Shown: positions 10,077 to 21,264 of the stretch, one piece after another
Layout of the letters: every line of letters starts with the position of its first letter
How positions within the stretch are numbered: the first letter of the stretch is position 1
Source: Xiphias gladius
Taxonomy: Eukaryota; Chordata; Actinopteri; Istiophoriformes; Xiphiidae
Assembly (NCBI RefSeq): GCF_016859285.1
Contig: NC_053422.1
Span: 11,083,501-11,147,500, forward strand
Length of the DNA: 64,000 nt
Direction: 5' to 3'
Program-made: the position numbers and the translations under genes
The notes under the pieces: model-generated
What the model was told of the DNA's origin: nothing
The model's input: only the letters and a program-made list of their open reading frames with translations
Database searches by the model: none

Positions 10077-13000
10077 ATGTCAACTCCAGCAAGACGACGT
10101 TTAATGAGAGATTTTAAACGGTAAGCGAAAAGAAAACAGAGTAGTAGCTGTGGCCAACGTTCGCAACCTAAGGCTAGCTTGTTAGCGTTAGCCTAAACGG
10201 CATATTAAACTAGAGCACCATCAAACATTAATCCACACAGACATATAAACACTAGCGGGTTATAATCTCGACGGTGTCTTCGCGGAGGGTACCAACTATC
10301 AATTTTGGGTACTATTAACAAGGTAATGAATGCTAAGCTATAGACAGGTATCGGTAATTGTCAACGTTACTGAAAGGGCGCTGACACCAGCGTTAGCAAG
10401 GCAGACAGGAGTATTAACGACAATTTTGTGTAACTAATGCTCCCTGCTGGTTTTTGTAGGTTTATATCTACTTATTATTGTAGCCAACAATCACTTCTCT
10501 CGGATCATTCCTCGAAACAGTTAATGGCTTTGTTCATGTTTGTGTAAGTGGTAATTGAGGATGCAGCTCAAGTCATTGGCCAGATGGCACATCAAAGCCA
10601 GATAAAACGTTTGGGTGGATGTCCACTGTCTAAAATACATACTGATCACGGGAGCTCCTGTCCCCGGACCTTCACAGATCACCGCCTAAGCCTGATAAGC
10701 AACCGTCTGCCATGCAGTCAGTGAAAACTTGACGACACCGAGCACAGTCACCTGTGGCACATGGTTCCTTTTCCCTGATCCACAGTATGTTCCAGCTCGA
10801 CAGCGCTGATGGTCACAGAGTCGAGACCTAATCCTGGCTGGCCCCCTGTCAAACTCAGTCATCGACGATGTGACTAATGGATTAAACTTTGATAAACATT
10901 CATTAGGAATGTGGTTGTAATGGCCCAGCAAATAAAGACATTGTTCATTTTCACTGAATTAGACACAACTAATTATTTTACCACTATACAGTATTTATTC
11001 AGTATGATTGATCTGTGATACCAAAAACAAAAAGTCCAGATGAATATTTAGTATCATTTAATAACGTTTGTACAGGATATCTGCATGTCCTGAAAAGTCT
11101 TAAAGTTTATTCAGAAAGGCCTCAGAAGATACAAAAAAAGTCTTAAATGTCACTTGTCTTAATATTTTCTCCGCCTCAAGTTTAAATCTAGTTATAAAAG
11201 GTTTTTGTCTGTGATTTTAGCTAAAACTGTCCCCAGACCTCTCACCTAATGTGAAAAGTATATTTAGATTGTAAATTAATTGCTTTTTACTTATTCATCC
11301 ATCCATTTTTGGCAGTTTTATGGTGAAATGATTGATGATTCAATGAATGAATGACTTAATAACATGAATTATTGGTACATACAGCTGGGACGTGCTGACA
11401 AAAACGTCATATAAATGTCAACAAAATCATGCAGTCAGTAAATAAGTATAGGCATTATCATTCCTACTGGTTTTTATTTATTTATTATCTTTCCTACTTT
11501 GATCATGAAACAGGTATTAAATGAAATTCTGTATGGTAATAAAAGGTTTACAAATTCTTAAAGTTAACTTGGTGAATACTGCAGAAACCCTGCTGATTAT
11601 ACCACCCAGCTGTAAATCCTGGTGGGGCATTTGTCATTGAAAAATATCTAATGTTAAATATGCAATATGCTTAGAGATACAACTTAGGGCTTGTATTCCT
11701 GTTTAATGTTCCACGGACATTTGGTGTTTGCTGATTCTTACATTAGAATCTTCAATCCCTCTTTTTCATATTATTAATTACCTGTCCTGTTGACCACATG
11801 CAGGGGCGTAATACAGTATGTCTAGTAGTAATGGGTTTGATTTCTATATTTAATGCTCTGTCTAAAATCACCTATACTTTGTGATACCACTGTGCTTTTA
11901 CTGGATCTTTTAGACTGCAAGAGGATCCTCCAGCTGGAGTTAGTGGTGCTCCCTCAGAAAACAATATCATGGTATGGAATGCTGTCATTTTTGGGTAAGT
12001 TAAGCTGATTTGTTAAAAAATTATGACAGGGATTTTAGAAATTTTAATAAATAATTTGTATTTACAGCATGTAATCTGTAGATGTATTCACTGCCTGCTT
12101 TTTGACATAAAATAAGTGGTTAAGCTGTTGTTCATGTCAGCAGGTTCTGTGAGTTTTCTAAAAGGTATGAAAAGTTAATAGGGGCTTTGTGCAAGTTGAT
12201 TTACGACCTGTCTGTTATGTGTCTTTTAGACCAGAGGGAACACCTTTTGAAGATGGTAAGTCCTCTCTAAAGCTCTTTTATATCCAAATAATTTTTCTCT
12301 GACAGTAATTCATCAAATATTCATGACCACTTCAAGCACTGGGTTTTGGGAGTTAGATTATATTGATTGATATGGTTATACGAGTAGATCTTAGATGCTG
12401 ACTTGACAGTCTATCAGGTGGGAGTTTGTTTTGCCAGGAAACTACAACGACTGATCAGGTCTCCTACATGGATCAGATGGGACTCTGTGTGTTTGAAGAA
12501 GTTTAGGCTTTTTTTTCTTTTTAACCAGTATCTTACTGCACTGGAGTTAACTCCCTCACTGTCTTCTTCAGCAGCTGTGAACCATAAGTGCAGTTTTTTG
12601 GAGCTTTTGCTGACTTTTTTTTTTTTTTTTTTTTTACAGCCACCATGTAACTAAGAGAGTCAGTTTCTGATCAAGTTGGCAGCTGAGTTAAAAAAAAAAA
12701 AAAAAATTTAGTCTTGCTTGCAAGTGTCATATAAACATCACCAAAACAAACAACCAGCCAGGTTCTGACAAACTGATACATGCATTTTCCAGTTGGCTTT
12801 ATTACTGTAATGCAGTGTTTTCTGTTCATAAAATGCCATTACTTCTCACTTTCAGGAACCTTCAAACTTACCATTGAATTCACAGAGGAATATCCAAATA
12901 AACCGCCAACAGTGCGTTTTGTCTCCAAAATGTTTCATCCAAATGGTATGTACTCGACTGCTTGGGGTGGATAATTGCTCTAACGATGTCAATTACAGCA

Positions 13001-13483
13001 AAGTTGTTCTTTATTTATCCCTGGAAAACTGACGTGTTGTCTGTGTCTTCTGTATAAAAATAAAGCCTTATATTCTGTATGTTCTTTTGCAGTGTATGCA
13101 GATGGCAGCATATGCTTAGATATACTTCAGAATCGTTGGAGTCCAACCTATGATGTCTCTTCAATCTTAACTTCAATACAGGTAATTTAACACTCCTTTA
13201 CGCAGATAAACGTATAATTTGCAAATTCAAATTATTAAGAAAAATTAATAAGAGTAACTTATAAATGTGATGACTATCCAGCTGAAATGACTGTTATGTC
13301 ATAAAACTTTGTTAGAAACCGAACCCACTGACATTCTCTGTTGTATATTTAAAGTCTTTACTGGATGAGCCAAACCCAAACAGTCCAGCCAATAGCCAAG
13401 CAGCCCAGCTGTACCAGGAAAACAAGCGCGAGTACGAGAAGAGGGTTTCTGCTATTGTTGAACAGAGTTGGCGTGACTGTTGA
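10077..13483 (+). CDS. ube2a: Ubiquitin-conjugating enzyme E2 A (Rad6 homologue)
   Basis: Six exons join in phase to give 152 residues: 10077-10120, 11914-11994, 12230-12255, 12856-12945, 13093-13181 and 13355-13483. The product is a bare UBC fold. The catalytic cysteine (Cys88) is in GSICLDILQ, preceded by the HPN motif in KMFHPN. UBE2A rather than UBE2B is indicated by [31 protein letters not shown] and the C-terminus SWRDC. The protein appears identical to human UBE2A as I remember it. Known role: with RAD18 it monoubiquitinates PCNA, and with RNF20/40 it ubiquitinates histone H2B, in the nucleus. All introns are GT-AG. It is convergent with nkrf. Confidence 0.98.
11050..11600. repeat. Interspersed repeat in ube2a intron 1
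   Basis: The stretch contains 'cctgaaaagtcttaaag' near 11090-11106 and repeated 'gtcttaaa' wording, and ends with 'tgcagaaaccctgctg' near 11580-11597. The reverse complement of that end matches the start 'cagggtttctgca' of the repeat at 50695. I recognise the pattern as a common teleost interspersed element of unknown superfamily. Confidence 0.4.
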
Positions 13484-14414
13484 CACCCATTAACGTTCCG
13501 GTATGACCAGTGTCCAGCCCAGAATCAAGAAACCACCGATCAAGAAAACAACTGATCTCACAGAAATAAAATGACACATCTTAAAATCCTTCTCAGTATA
13601 TTTGTCCCATAACTGTTGCTAAGTTTGTATGCTGTTGTGTTGTGGCATTCACTCCTGCCGAATGCTATTGTTGGGCAATAGCGTATGTTTGTTAAAAGTT
13701 AATGTACCTTGTTATATCTGGGTTACTTGCTACATGCCCCGAGTCTTTTCTTTTTTTAAAAAAGGCAATGGCTGGTCTCTCAGTTGTCACTTTTCTACCT
13801 GTTTTGTTTTGTTTGTTTTGAAACTGGCTGGATGATACGGTGACAGTTAATTAGATGTGCTTGCTGTGTGGTTTGCTGTGTAGATACCAACAGTTCATAT
13901 TTACAACAAAAAAACAAAAAAAAACAAAAACAAAAAAAAAACAAAGCTGTTCATGGGTGTTTCTCCTTCTGTTTCAGTGGGCAAATTGTTCGTGGTTTTA
14001 TTTCTTTCTACCTTTTGAAAAATCTTTCAGTGGGATAGAAAAATTAACCTGGCATGGACATCCATCCCTCAAACAAGTTGTCAACTCAACAGATGCATTT
14101 CTCTCAGCTGTACTTGTAAAGCCATGCCTTGGATTTTAAAAATGTTCTAGATATTGGTGAACACATTTGTCCCCTCTTCAATACAGAAACAAGATATTTG
14201 GTACCCTTTATGGGCACTCAGCTTTGTTTCATGCACAGAGTTTCATAATGCTGACATTTAAAGGCTGTGTGAGAACATTTTTATGCTATTTTACAATCTC
14301 ACAGATCAGCTGTCATACTGAGCTGATTACACTGTTTAAACAGGATGGTGTCTGTTTTCAGATTATAAAACTTTGCACTGGTAACCCATGTAACAAACTG
14401 TACATTTTCTTGTA

Positions 14415-14420
14415 AATAAA
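14415..14420 (+). other. Polyadenylation signal of ube2a
   Basis: AATAAA at 14415-14420 is followed by a second overlapping copy, then a GT/T-rich stretch (ttgtctttgttgctt) from about 14436. It lies about 930 bases past the ube2a stop, giving a roughly 0.95-kb 3' UTR. Confidence 0.7.
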
Positions 14421-14520
14421 ATAAATATACATAAGTTGTCTTTGTTGCTTTTTTCTTTTAAAACTTATAGTATCACAAATATTCATCTGAACCAAGTTCA
14501 GCCTGAAGATCAGTTTTAAA

Positions 14521-14526
14521 TTTATT
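14521..14526 (-). other. Polyadenylation signal of nkrf
   Basis: TTTATT on the plus strand reads AATAAA on the minus strand, about 745 bases past the nkrf stop codon. Cleavage would fall near 14500, leaving only about 60 bases between it and the expected ube2a mRNA end. Confidence 0.55.
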
Positions 14527-15268
14527 CAGATTTTACATCTGTGAAAACAAGCAGACAAGTTAACTGTACTCACATAAACCAACACATCTGACATTTAACA
14601 AAGATCACAGCTTACAGTTTCCATGTGAAAGTTTTCACATCGTGAATGCAGCTTGTTCTTGTAGAATGATCTCCAGGTGTTGAAAGAGCAAACAACATTG
14701 CAGGTATTGCTGAATAGAGATGTTTCTTTACAGTGAGACTGGTATGAGCACCTAGCTACAGTTCGACGATAATGCCTCTCTAATCCTTGTCTCATGAGTC
14801 AACTGTCTACAGTGTTCACAAACAAGCATTGAAAAGCTGCATATTCTGCCAGGGTCCTTAAATAGCCACAAAAAAAAAAAAAAAATTTTGACAAAAAACC
14901 TTGTAAAGTCATTTTTTTTAAATTCATGAAATAACTAGCATCATCCGGACATGATACCATAAAGCACTGAACACAAGCTTGTGCAAAAGTGTAACAAATA
15001 TAGGACATGGAATGGCAGGAGACAAAACAAAAAAAAAGACAAATTATTTATCCTACAGCTCCTGCTAAAGCTAAAGTACATTTCATGGCAAAGGAATGCA
15101 GAAACCACAGGTGATACCTGAAAGATTCTCATTTGTTAATGTGTGTTGTAAATTTGTTACACACAAGTATAAACACAGCTGTTACACTTGAATGTGATTT
15201 GCTCTCAAGTCCAAGCTAATGGTAATTTTTTGCCTTTTTTTTTTTCCTCATTTTGCTTTGCATGCAAA

Positions 15269-17551
15269 TTAGTGAGAGGCCTGAGGTTTCACAAGCTCAT
15301 ATCGTCCCACCTGTCCTTCCTGTAGAAGCTGACCAATGAGCTGGTCTTTGTGTACTTTGCGACTGACAACAAGGAACCGTTGCCATCCCTGTCCATATGA
15401 CTTGCTACGTAGGCCATATTTCTGAGATATCTGGTGGATCTGCTTGCGTTCATCGTTGGTGAGGTCAGTGGAGAAGCGGAGATCATCCTGACGGTCTGAA
15501 CTGGCATAGTTTCGAATGATGTCCTCAATATCGCGCTTGCTGAGCTGATTTCCAGTTTTGTCTGTGTCCATACCCAAACCTTCTCTAGAATACTGCTCCT
15601 TCACTCTGATTGGTTCTGCAATGCCCTCACCATCTCGGCCCAGACCGCCGCCCTTCCAGCCCATCTTGCGGAGCAGCTGGTTTCCGATGTTGTCTTCTTT
15701 TATCTCCTGTCTTGTGGCCTCCTCACCAGAGCGAGCCAGAATCTGGGATCGGGATATGGCGTCGCTGTGACCCTCCTTTCTTAGGTTGGATTTGACCACA
15801 GCCTGTGTCCGTCTCAAGGTGGCCAGCGCCTCCTTCGCTGCAATGTGCTTCACTATTTTCTTGGGCCCAATTCCGGCTGCCACATACTGTCCTTCTAAGT
15901 AAACTTCACACCTCCAGCGATGATCAGGCAGAACGGTGAACTTGTAATCCGCAGTCACTTTATTAAATTGTGCCGTGTCATTAATAATGCAGATAGCATT
16001 GTCAGAGTTTTCCAGGATGACCAGCTCGCTCAGATGCTTCTTTTTGCCACCCTGTGGACCAAAGCGTCCACCAGAATCTGACTGATTATTTCCTCTGGAG
16101 TATTGCGATTGTTGTAGCTGTTGCTGCAGCTGCAGCTGCTGCTGCTGTTGCTGCTGCTGTTGCTGCTGCTGCTGTTGTTGCTGTGCCTGGTTCATGCGAA
16201 GTTTCCTCACTGCCTCTTCAGCCGCTGCATGCTTCGAGCTCTTTTTAGTGCCTGTTGCCTGTGCCACCAGCTCATCCTGCAGGAAGACACTGCACAGCCA
16301 AGCGCTGTTATTTGGGAGAAGGTCGAACTTGTAGTCTATCTTCATGCGATTAAAAGCTGCAGAGTTGTTGAGTATGCAGATGGCGTCGTGAGCATTGTCC
16401 ATAACCACAAACTCCGTCCAGTGCTTCCGTTTGTCAGGCTCGTATTGGCCCTTGGAGCTGGGCGTCGGTTTATCCTCTGGGTTGCGGAGTGCAGGTAAAA
16501 AGGCTGGGGTCGGGCTGTGCGTCTGGCACACAACCATGTCATTTACTATTGAATGTCTGTATTTACGCTGCACAACACGAACTTCGACTGGTTTCAGGAA
16601 GAGTTTTACAGCCTGCTCGGAGGCTCGGTCCCTCGCTCCATTTTTACTGCCAGAGTATCCGGTAGCAAGATACACAGCCTGACATCTAAGTTCACAGGCA
16701 TAACCGTCTGTTGGTACTTTCCTGTTCTTCGGTAGGTCAGCCTGAGGAATATCCTTCAGGTTGACGTAAATATACTCAGGGTTGGTCTTGCAGGCCTGAA
16801 TGCTGCGGCTCAACATGAAATTGTAGTTTGGTGACTCACTGCCGGTCATAAACATAGGGTCCCTAAAAGCAACAGCCAACGCAGATGCTACATTGGCAAT
16901 TAGCCTTTGCTTGTCATCTAATGTTGACTGAGATATAGGAAGAGGCTGTGATGAAGAGCCCGACTGAGACGTGGTAGGACTGCTCCTGCCCGGGCTGTTG
17001 TAGACTCTGCTGAATGGCCTGCTTGATGACGGCCGGTCCTGATAACTGTACCCCAAGCCCTGACGTCCTGAATCCCAGCCTCCTGATCTGCTCGCTCCCC
17101 CATATCCATTGTGCCTGTGGGGCTGAGAATAAGAGTCTGCATTTCGAGAGGTGTGGGCTTCATACTTGGCTGTGTAGTCCTGCTGTGTTTTTGCCATGAA
17201 GTTTATAGTTGGCCCACGTCCTCCATAACCTAAGCCACTCATACTACCTAAAGAAATCTCCCTGTCTCGGTCTCGGTCTCTGTCTCTATGGGAACCCCAA
17301 GAGTCAGAACTGTACGATGGCACTCTGTCAAAAGCAGGCCTCAGGGAGGAGGAGCCCTGCGCTCTGCCGGTGCTGCTGTAGGAAGAGTGTTCGGAGTCCC
17401 ACTGTCTCACACCGTACAACTCAATCCTCCTGCGCTCCTTATCATTCTCCTTCTCATCAGTGCCAGTTCCTCCACTACTGCCACCACTGACAAAGTGAAC
17501 AGGCACAAATTGAGGTCTGGGACCAAATTTTGACACAGGCATTTTCCTCAT
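15269..17551 (-). CDS. nkrf: NF-kappa-B-repressing factor
   Basis: One long exon encodes about 760 residues. The open frame extends upstream to 17629, but an acceptor (TATTGCAG) ends at 17563, so the first usable ATG is at 17551 (MRKMPVSKFG). Order: Ser/Gly/Arg-rich N-terminus (to about 205); conserved region with TDGYACELRC and GSKNGARDRA (about 275-325); dsRBD-like unit (376-451); glutamine-rich linker (456-482); second dsRBD-like unit (505-580); G-patch with GWKGGGLG (622-665); R3H region with TNDERKQIHQ (about 690-735). The end GQVGRYELVKPQASH matches the vertebrate family. Known role: nucleolar and nuclear RNA-binding protein that represses some NF-kappa-B promoters and partners the DHX15 helicase through its G-patch. 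The long Gln run is not in human NKRF as I recall it. Confidence 0.97.
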   Translation of the reverse strand: MRKMPVSKFGPRPQFVPVHFVSGGSSGGTGTDEKENDKERRRIELYGVRQWDSEHSSYSSTGRAQGSSSLRPAFDRVPSYSSDSWGSHRDRDRDRDREISLGSMSGLGYGGRGPTINFMAKTQQDYTAKYEAHTSRNADSYSQPHRHNGYGGASRSGGWDSGRQGLGYSYQDRPSSSRPFSRVYNSPGRSSPTTSQSGSSSQPLPISQSTLDDKQRLIANVASALAVAFRDPMFMTGSESPNYNFMLSRSIQACKTNPEYIYVNLKDIPQADLPKNRKVPTDGYACELRCQAVYLATGYSGSKNGARDRASEQAVKLFLKPVEVRVVQRKYRHSIVNDMVVCQTHSPTPAFLPALRNPEDKPTPSSKGQYEPDKRKHWTEFVVMDNAHDAICILNNSAAFNRMKIDYKFDLLPNNSAWLCSVFLQDELVAQATGTKKSSKHAAAEEAVRKLRMNQAQQQQQQQQQQQQQQQQLQLQQQLQQSQYSRGNNQSDSGGRFGPQGGKKKHLSELVILENSDNAICIINDTAQFNKVTADYKFTVLPDHRWRCEVYLEGQYVAAGIGPKKIVKHIAAKEALATLRRTQAVVKSNLRKEGHSDAISRSQILARSGEEATRQEIKEDNIGNQLLRKMGWKGGGLGRDGEGIAEPIRVKEQYSREGLGMDTDKTGNQLSKRDIEDIIRNYASSDRQDDLRFSTDLTNDERKQIHQISQKYGLRSKSYGQGWQRFLVVSRKVHKDQLIGQLLQEGQVGRYELVKPQASH
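16104..16190 (-). repeat. Glutamine-codon (CAG/CAA) array in nkrf
   Basis: On the minus strand a CAG/CAA run encodes about 17 consecutive Gln, then a Leu/Gln-rich segment, between the two dsRBD-like units of nkrf. The interruptions by CAA would slow expansion. Frames read from the opposite strand give Leu or Ala runs and are artefacts. Confidence 0.9.
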
Positions 17552-17562
17552 GGGCTCGTCTC

Positions 17563-19115
17563 CTGCAATAAAATGACACAGGTAAACAGTTAGAAAGCCT
17601 GAAAGAATGTTTGATTTCACATGCGGCACTTAAAGATGAATCAATTATCATTTCAGACAGTCACAACAGCATCAATATGATAGAAGTCCCACGAAACTGG
17701 TTCGAGAGTGTGAATTCATTCATTTCTTCTGACAGGACATTGTGGCAGAACTTAATGGTCATGTTGCTGAAGTAGGCAGGCAGATCAAAGACTGTAAAAA
17801 TGGGCACAGATAGAAATGACTAAACAGCACTTGACTCCTCAGTAATCCCCATTTATGGAGGCGGCGGAGGTACATATATTAATCCTAACTGTCAGGCGAT
17901 ACAGGTCTGAGCGTATAAAGGATAAGTCTGGTGATCAAAGCTTGAATGCATGAATATAATATAAATGAAATATAAATTGAATTTTATGTTTGTGGCCCAT
18001 TTTTAGAGATTTACGTCTTCAGTAAGAATGGCAGCCACAGATGGGATGAAGAAATCGGGAGGTATGAAGAGACATACAAACACATTATTGATTTTTTTTC
18101 ATGGGATTTGTTGACAATAACAAAAATATAGAATATTGACAGCCTTACTATAATTTATTGACAATTTTTGTTTTATTAAATCATTTATTTTATTGTATTC
18201 ATTTTTAAAAATGTTCTATACCCTGTTGATATTATTTGTCATTGCCCTCGAACTATTTTATCTACTTTTATTTAATTTATTTATTTTTAAATTATTATTA
18301 TTTTTTTTAAACCTTTCAATTGTTTTCTTTACATTTTCATCACTTTCGTCTCTCATGTTCACATTTTTTTTTACTATTTACATTTGAATTTTCTTTTCAG
18401 TTGTTGCTGCCACTAGTGCTCATGAGCCTAGCAAACCATCGAGTTTGATTCGTCGGGATTGCCCCAAAATCAGCAAATCAACTTTTTGCTCAATCACTGA
18501 CCCAAAGACTAATTATAGAAATGTAATGTAAAATATGTCACGGTGAAACAGCAGACAACAACATGGAAATGTGCATTTTTCATTTCAGACGCATACACAG
18601 ACTACACAGCCCAGATCAACACTCACTGCCATCAGAAGAAGTAGGTCTCTTTTTTGCTTCAGAAATAGGACTCGGGTCAAAGGAGGGCATTTCGACAGCG
18701 TCAGTCCCTTCTGCCATCACCACCGCCGTCCAAATCAAACCCAGGCCATACCTGTTATTGAGGCCAAAGATACAAGTCAGACATTACGTGAATGGGGGAG
18801 CTTTGCAAGCACAAACCTACAGCGCATACGGAGGCTAAAAACATTCCCTCGGAAATAAACACCGCCTCTCAGCAGCAGGCACTGACTGAAGTGCAAGCTA
18901 CGCGCCTGGACTATGTGTTTTACACTACTGGATATTTAATGGATGCGGTTTTAAAAGCTGGGGAGAAACCGCTGGATTTCGTGCCAACACGAATCCTGCA
19001 CGGTGACGCAGTAGGCCGACAGGGTCATCTCTTACAGGCAAACACGTTTATCAAGCTAAACATTGAATTTGTCAACATTTAAATGTCTCATTACTCAAAC
19101 GTGTCGTGTTCTTAC
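17563..19115 (-). other. Intron between nkrf leader and coding exon
   Basis: About 1.55 kb, AT-rich at 18080-18390 with long T-rich runs. Plus-strand open frames near 18563-19082 overlap one another, have no recognisable domain and lack donor/acceptor support. I see no gene inside it. Confidence 0.5.
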
Positions 19116-19430
19116 CCTAAGGTGTAGCCTCTTGTCCGCCTTGTATCGGTGTCCTTCAGCTGAGCAAGACAGTGCGTTTATTCTTACGATTATTATTATT
19201 CGTGCTAGCCTAGCCTGGTGACTGCTAGCATTAGCCAGGCTAGCCTCTAGCTTGCTTCAGCGGCGGCAGCCCGCTCATTCAGCTTTTCTACTAGAATCCG
19301 CTCCTAGCAACAAGCCGACATGCAGAATCGTGCCTTTTAAGTGGGCTTTCCCCCAGACGGGTGGTGGAAACCTCCCGGGAGACCGAGCTACTCATTCAGC
19401 TACTGAAGGAAGCATCCATTTTCTGGTCCG
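19116..19430 (-). promoter_or_regulatory. Non-coding leader exon and promoter region of nkrf
   Basis: A consensus donor (TTAGG|GTAAG) ends an exon at 19116, compatible with splicing to the acceptor at 17563. The exon carries three short upstream reading frames starting at ATGs at 19321, 19276 and 19231, each soon closed by TAG. It also contains an inverted repeat (19204-19218 against 19235-19251) able to form a stem. The flank at 19380-19650 is GC-rich and contains a pure A30 tract at 19441-19470. The transcription start is not determined. Confidence 0.5.
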
Positions 19431-19439
19431 GCCACGGTA

Positions 19440-19474
<35 letters not shown>

Positions 19475-19856
19475 GGCGTCTGTCACCGCACTGACCCAGA
19501 ATGCTTTGCCGCCGGACAGGTTCAGGCTGAGCGCGCTGATCTCAGTGCGGTTCACGCCAGTAATGTGCGCGTGGTGGTCCACGAACTGACCTGGGCGCGC
19601 GGCGCGCACCTCACCGCGGCGAAATGCAGCAAACTATTTACCGACAGAAGAGATACAGGCTGTAACACCAGTGTCACTGAAACTGAAGGCGTTTGGCGTC
19701 TGCTTATAATGGCTTTCGCACAAATATTTTTTGTTGTTGTTCCATTTCTAGCGGCGGAAGAAGTGTGCAGTTGCTTTTCTTATGTAACGGTGGCAATACC
19801 ACTGTTTTACTAGTTTCGGGCACTAAGAGTAAAGTGAGGATCCATTCCAATAATTT

Positions 19857-20530
19857 TATTTATTAAGTAACTTCTTACAAAGGTCGGTACACAGATTTTT
19901 AAATGAGGCACCAATTCTCCTAAGTACATTTGTAGTATTTCCAGGTTGCTTGGCAGGTCGGTTGTTCCCGAGCATCTTGGGGGAACTCGGCACAGTTCTT
20001 CTCTCTCCCCTGTCTCTTCATGTAATCCCAGCCCGACCCCGTGACGTTTGAGATCAGGGCTCTGTGGGGACTGGACCACAGGCTGAAAGACTCCTTGCTC
20101 TTCAAGTCTCTGAAGATAGCTCTCTTTCGCTCTGGCTGCATGTCATTGCTGCCGAATGAATTTGGGGCCTGACGGCATTCAAATTCTCGCCTTGCCGCGC
20201 TCCGGGCCCCAGTGACACCGGCTGGGGTCAGAGGTGAAACCGGTTCCAACCTTTTAACCAGAGAGAGCAGCCAAACGGTGCCTTTCAGCCTGGCGCTTAG
20301 TTACTTTTTAAAGCCTCTACAGCTTCTCACGTACATTGCCTGACTAGGCCTCCTCCCAGGACAGTGTGGTTGTGTACAGACTGCTCTTTGTTGACATCCA
20401 CCTCGTCCTCATGTTGGTTCTGCCGTAGCGCATCTCCTTGGGGCGGGACAACCTTGTTGTAATTCTTACAGGACTATAGAGTTTGGTGAAATCGCATAAT
20501 TTTTACTGCGAAGCTGGTTAGCACGCTACC
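19857..20530 (-). CDS. Doubtful small gene or transcript, unrecognised
   Basis: On the minus strand a frame at 20249-19920 has no ATG at its start (it opens at TTG) but follows a possible acceptor (gttaaaag|g). It contains an internal ATG (MQPERKRAIFRDLKSKE) and reads FSLWSSPHRALISNVTGSGW, which looks like protein. A second overlapping frame (ending at 19810) continues with EELCRVPPRCSG. An AATAAATAAA signal lies at about 19857-19866. Upstream, 20340-20480 also holds two open frames, with a possible donor (GTGAG) near 20330. I could not assemble one clear frame across these pieces. It may be a small coding gene, a decayed gene or a non-coding RNA. Confidence 0.25.
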
Positions 20531-21264
20531 TTCAGTAGAAGAAAAGGAAGTGATAGAAAAACAGAAGCAAAACAAGAGTTAACATTGGCGTCGCTTTCCA
20601 CCGCTGGAGACGGCTCTTGGCGAGTAAAGGAATGAAGTTTGATGCTGAACCAAACAGCAACTTTTCTTCGGACTGATAATTAAACAACTGTTTATGCTAA
20701 CGTTGGCTATGTAGCGGAAGCAAAAATTTACATGTAGCACCTTTAAGTACAGTAATATCCACCCTCCACTATCTTATATTGTGACACTATAATTTTCTGT
20801 CCCCATTATCTATAGCCTAATATTAAGCCTAAGAACAGTATATTAAAGAGTTGGAAACACTGCAAATTTTATTACTGTGCAACCCAAGCTTACAATAATT
20901 TACAAGGTAAACATAAAATGGAAACGCTCAATAATATCATTCATTTGAACACATTCAAAAATGTTTCTTTAGGAATGTAACCTGTACTATAGTCAAGTTT
21001 CTCTCTTTTATCCCCCTAAGATCCTATTTTATCTTACTATATGTGAATGCTTCGCTATACGGGAACTGCTGAACTGGCTGAACATTAAGGTGTATGACAG
21101 TTTTCATAGTATACGGAGAGTGCTGACCGCACATACTATCCACTTGAGGATAGGACACGAGTTCCACAGCCCGTAAAAGCAACAGCACTACTTTAGAAAA
21201 AAAAAAAAAAAAAAAAAGTTTACCCCACTGCGAATGAAAGACGAAAACGTAACATGTTTGGATC

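Noticed and set aside
16054-16498. Plus-strand frames with Ala or Leu runs
   Set aside because: They are antisense readings of the nkrf glutamine-codon array.
18563-19082. Overlapping plus-strand frames in the nkrf intron
   Set aside because: Three frames overlap without any domain, start context or poly(A) signal; the sequence is explained as intron.
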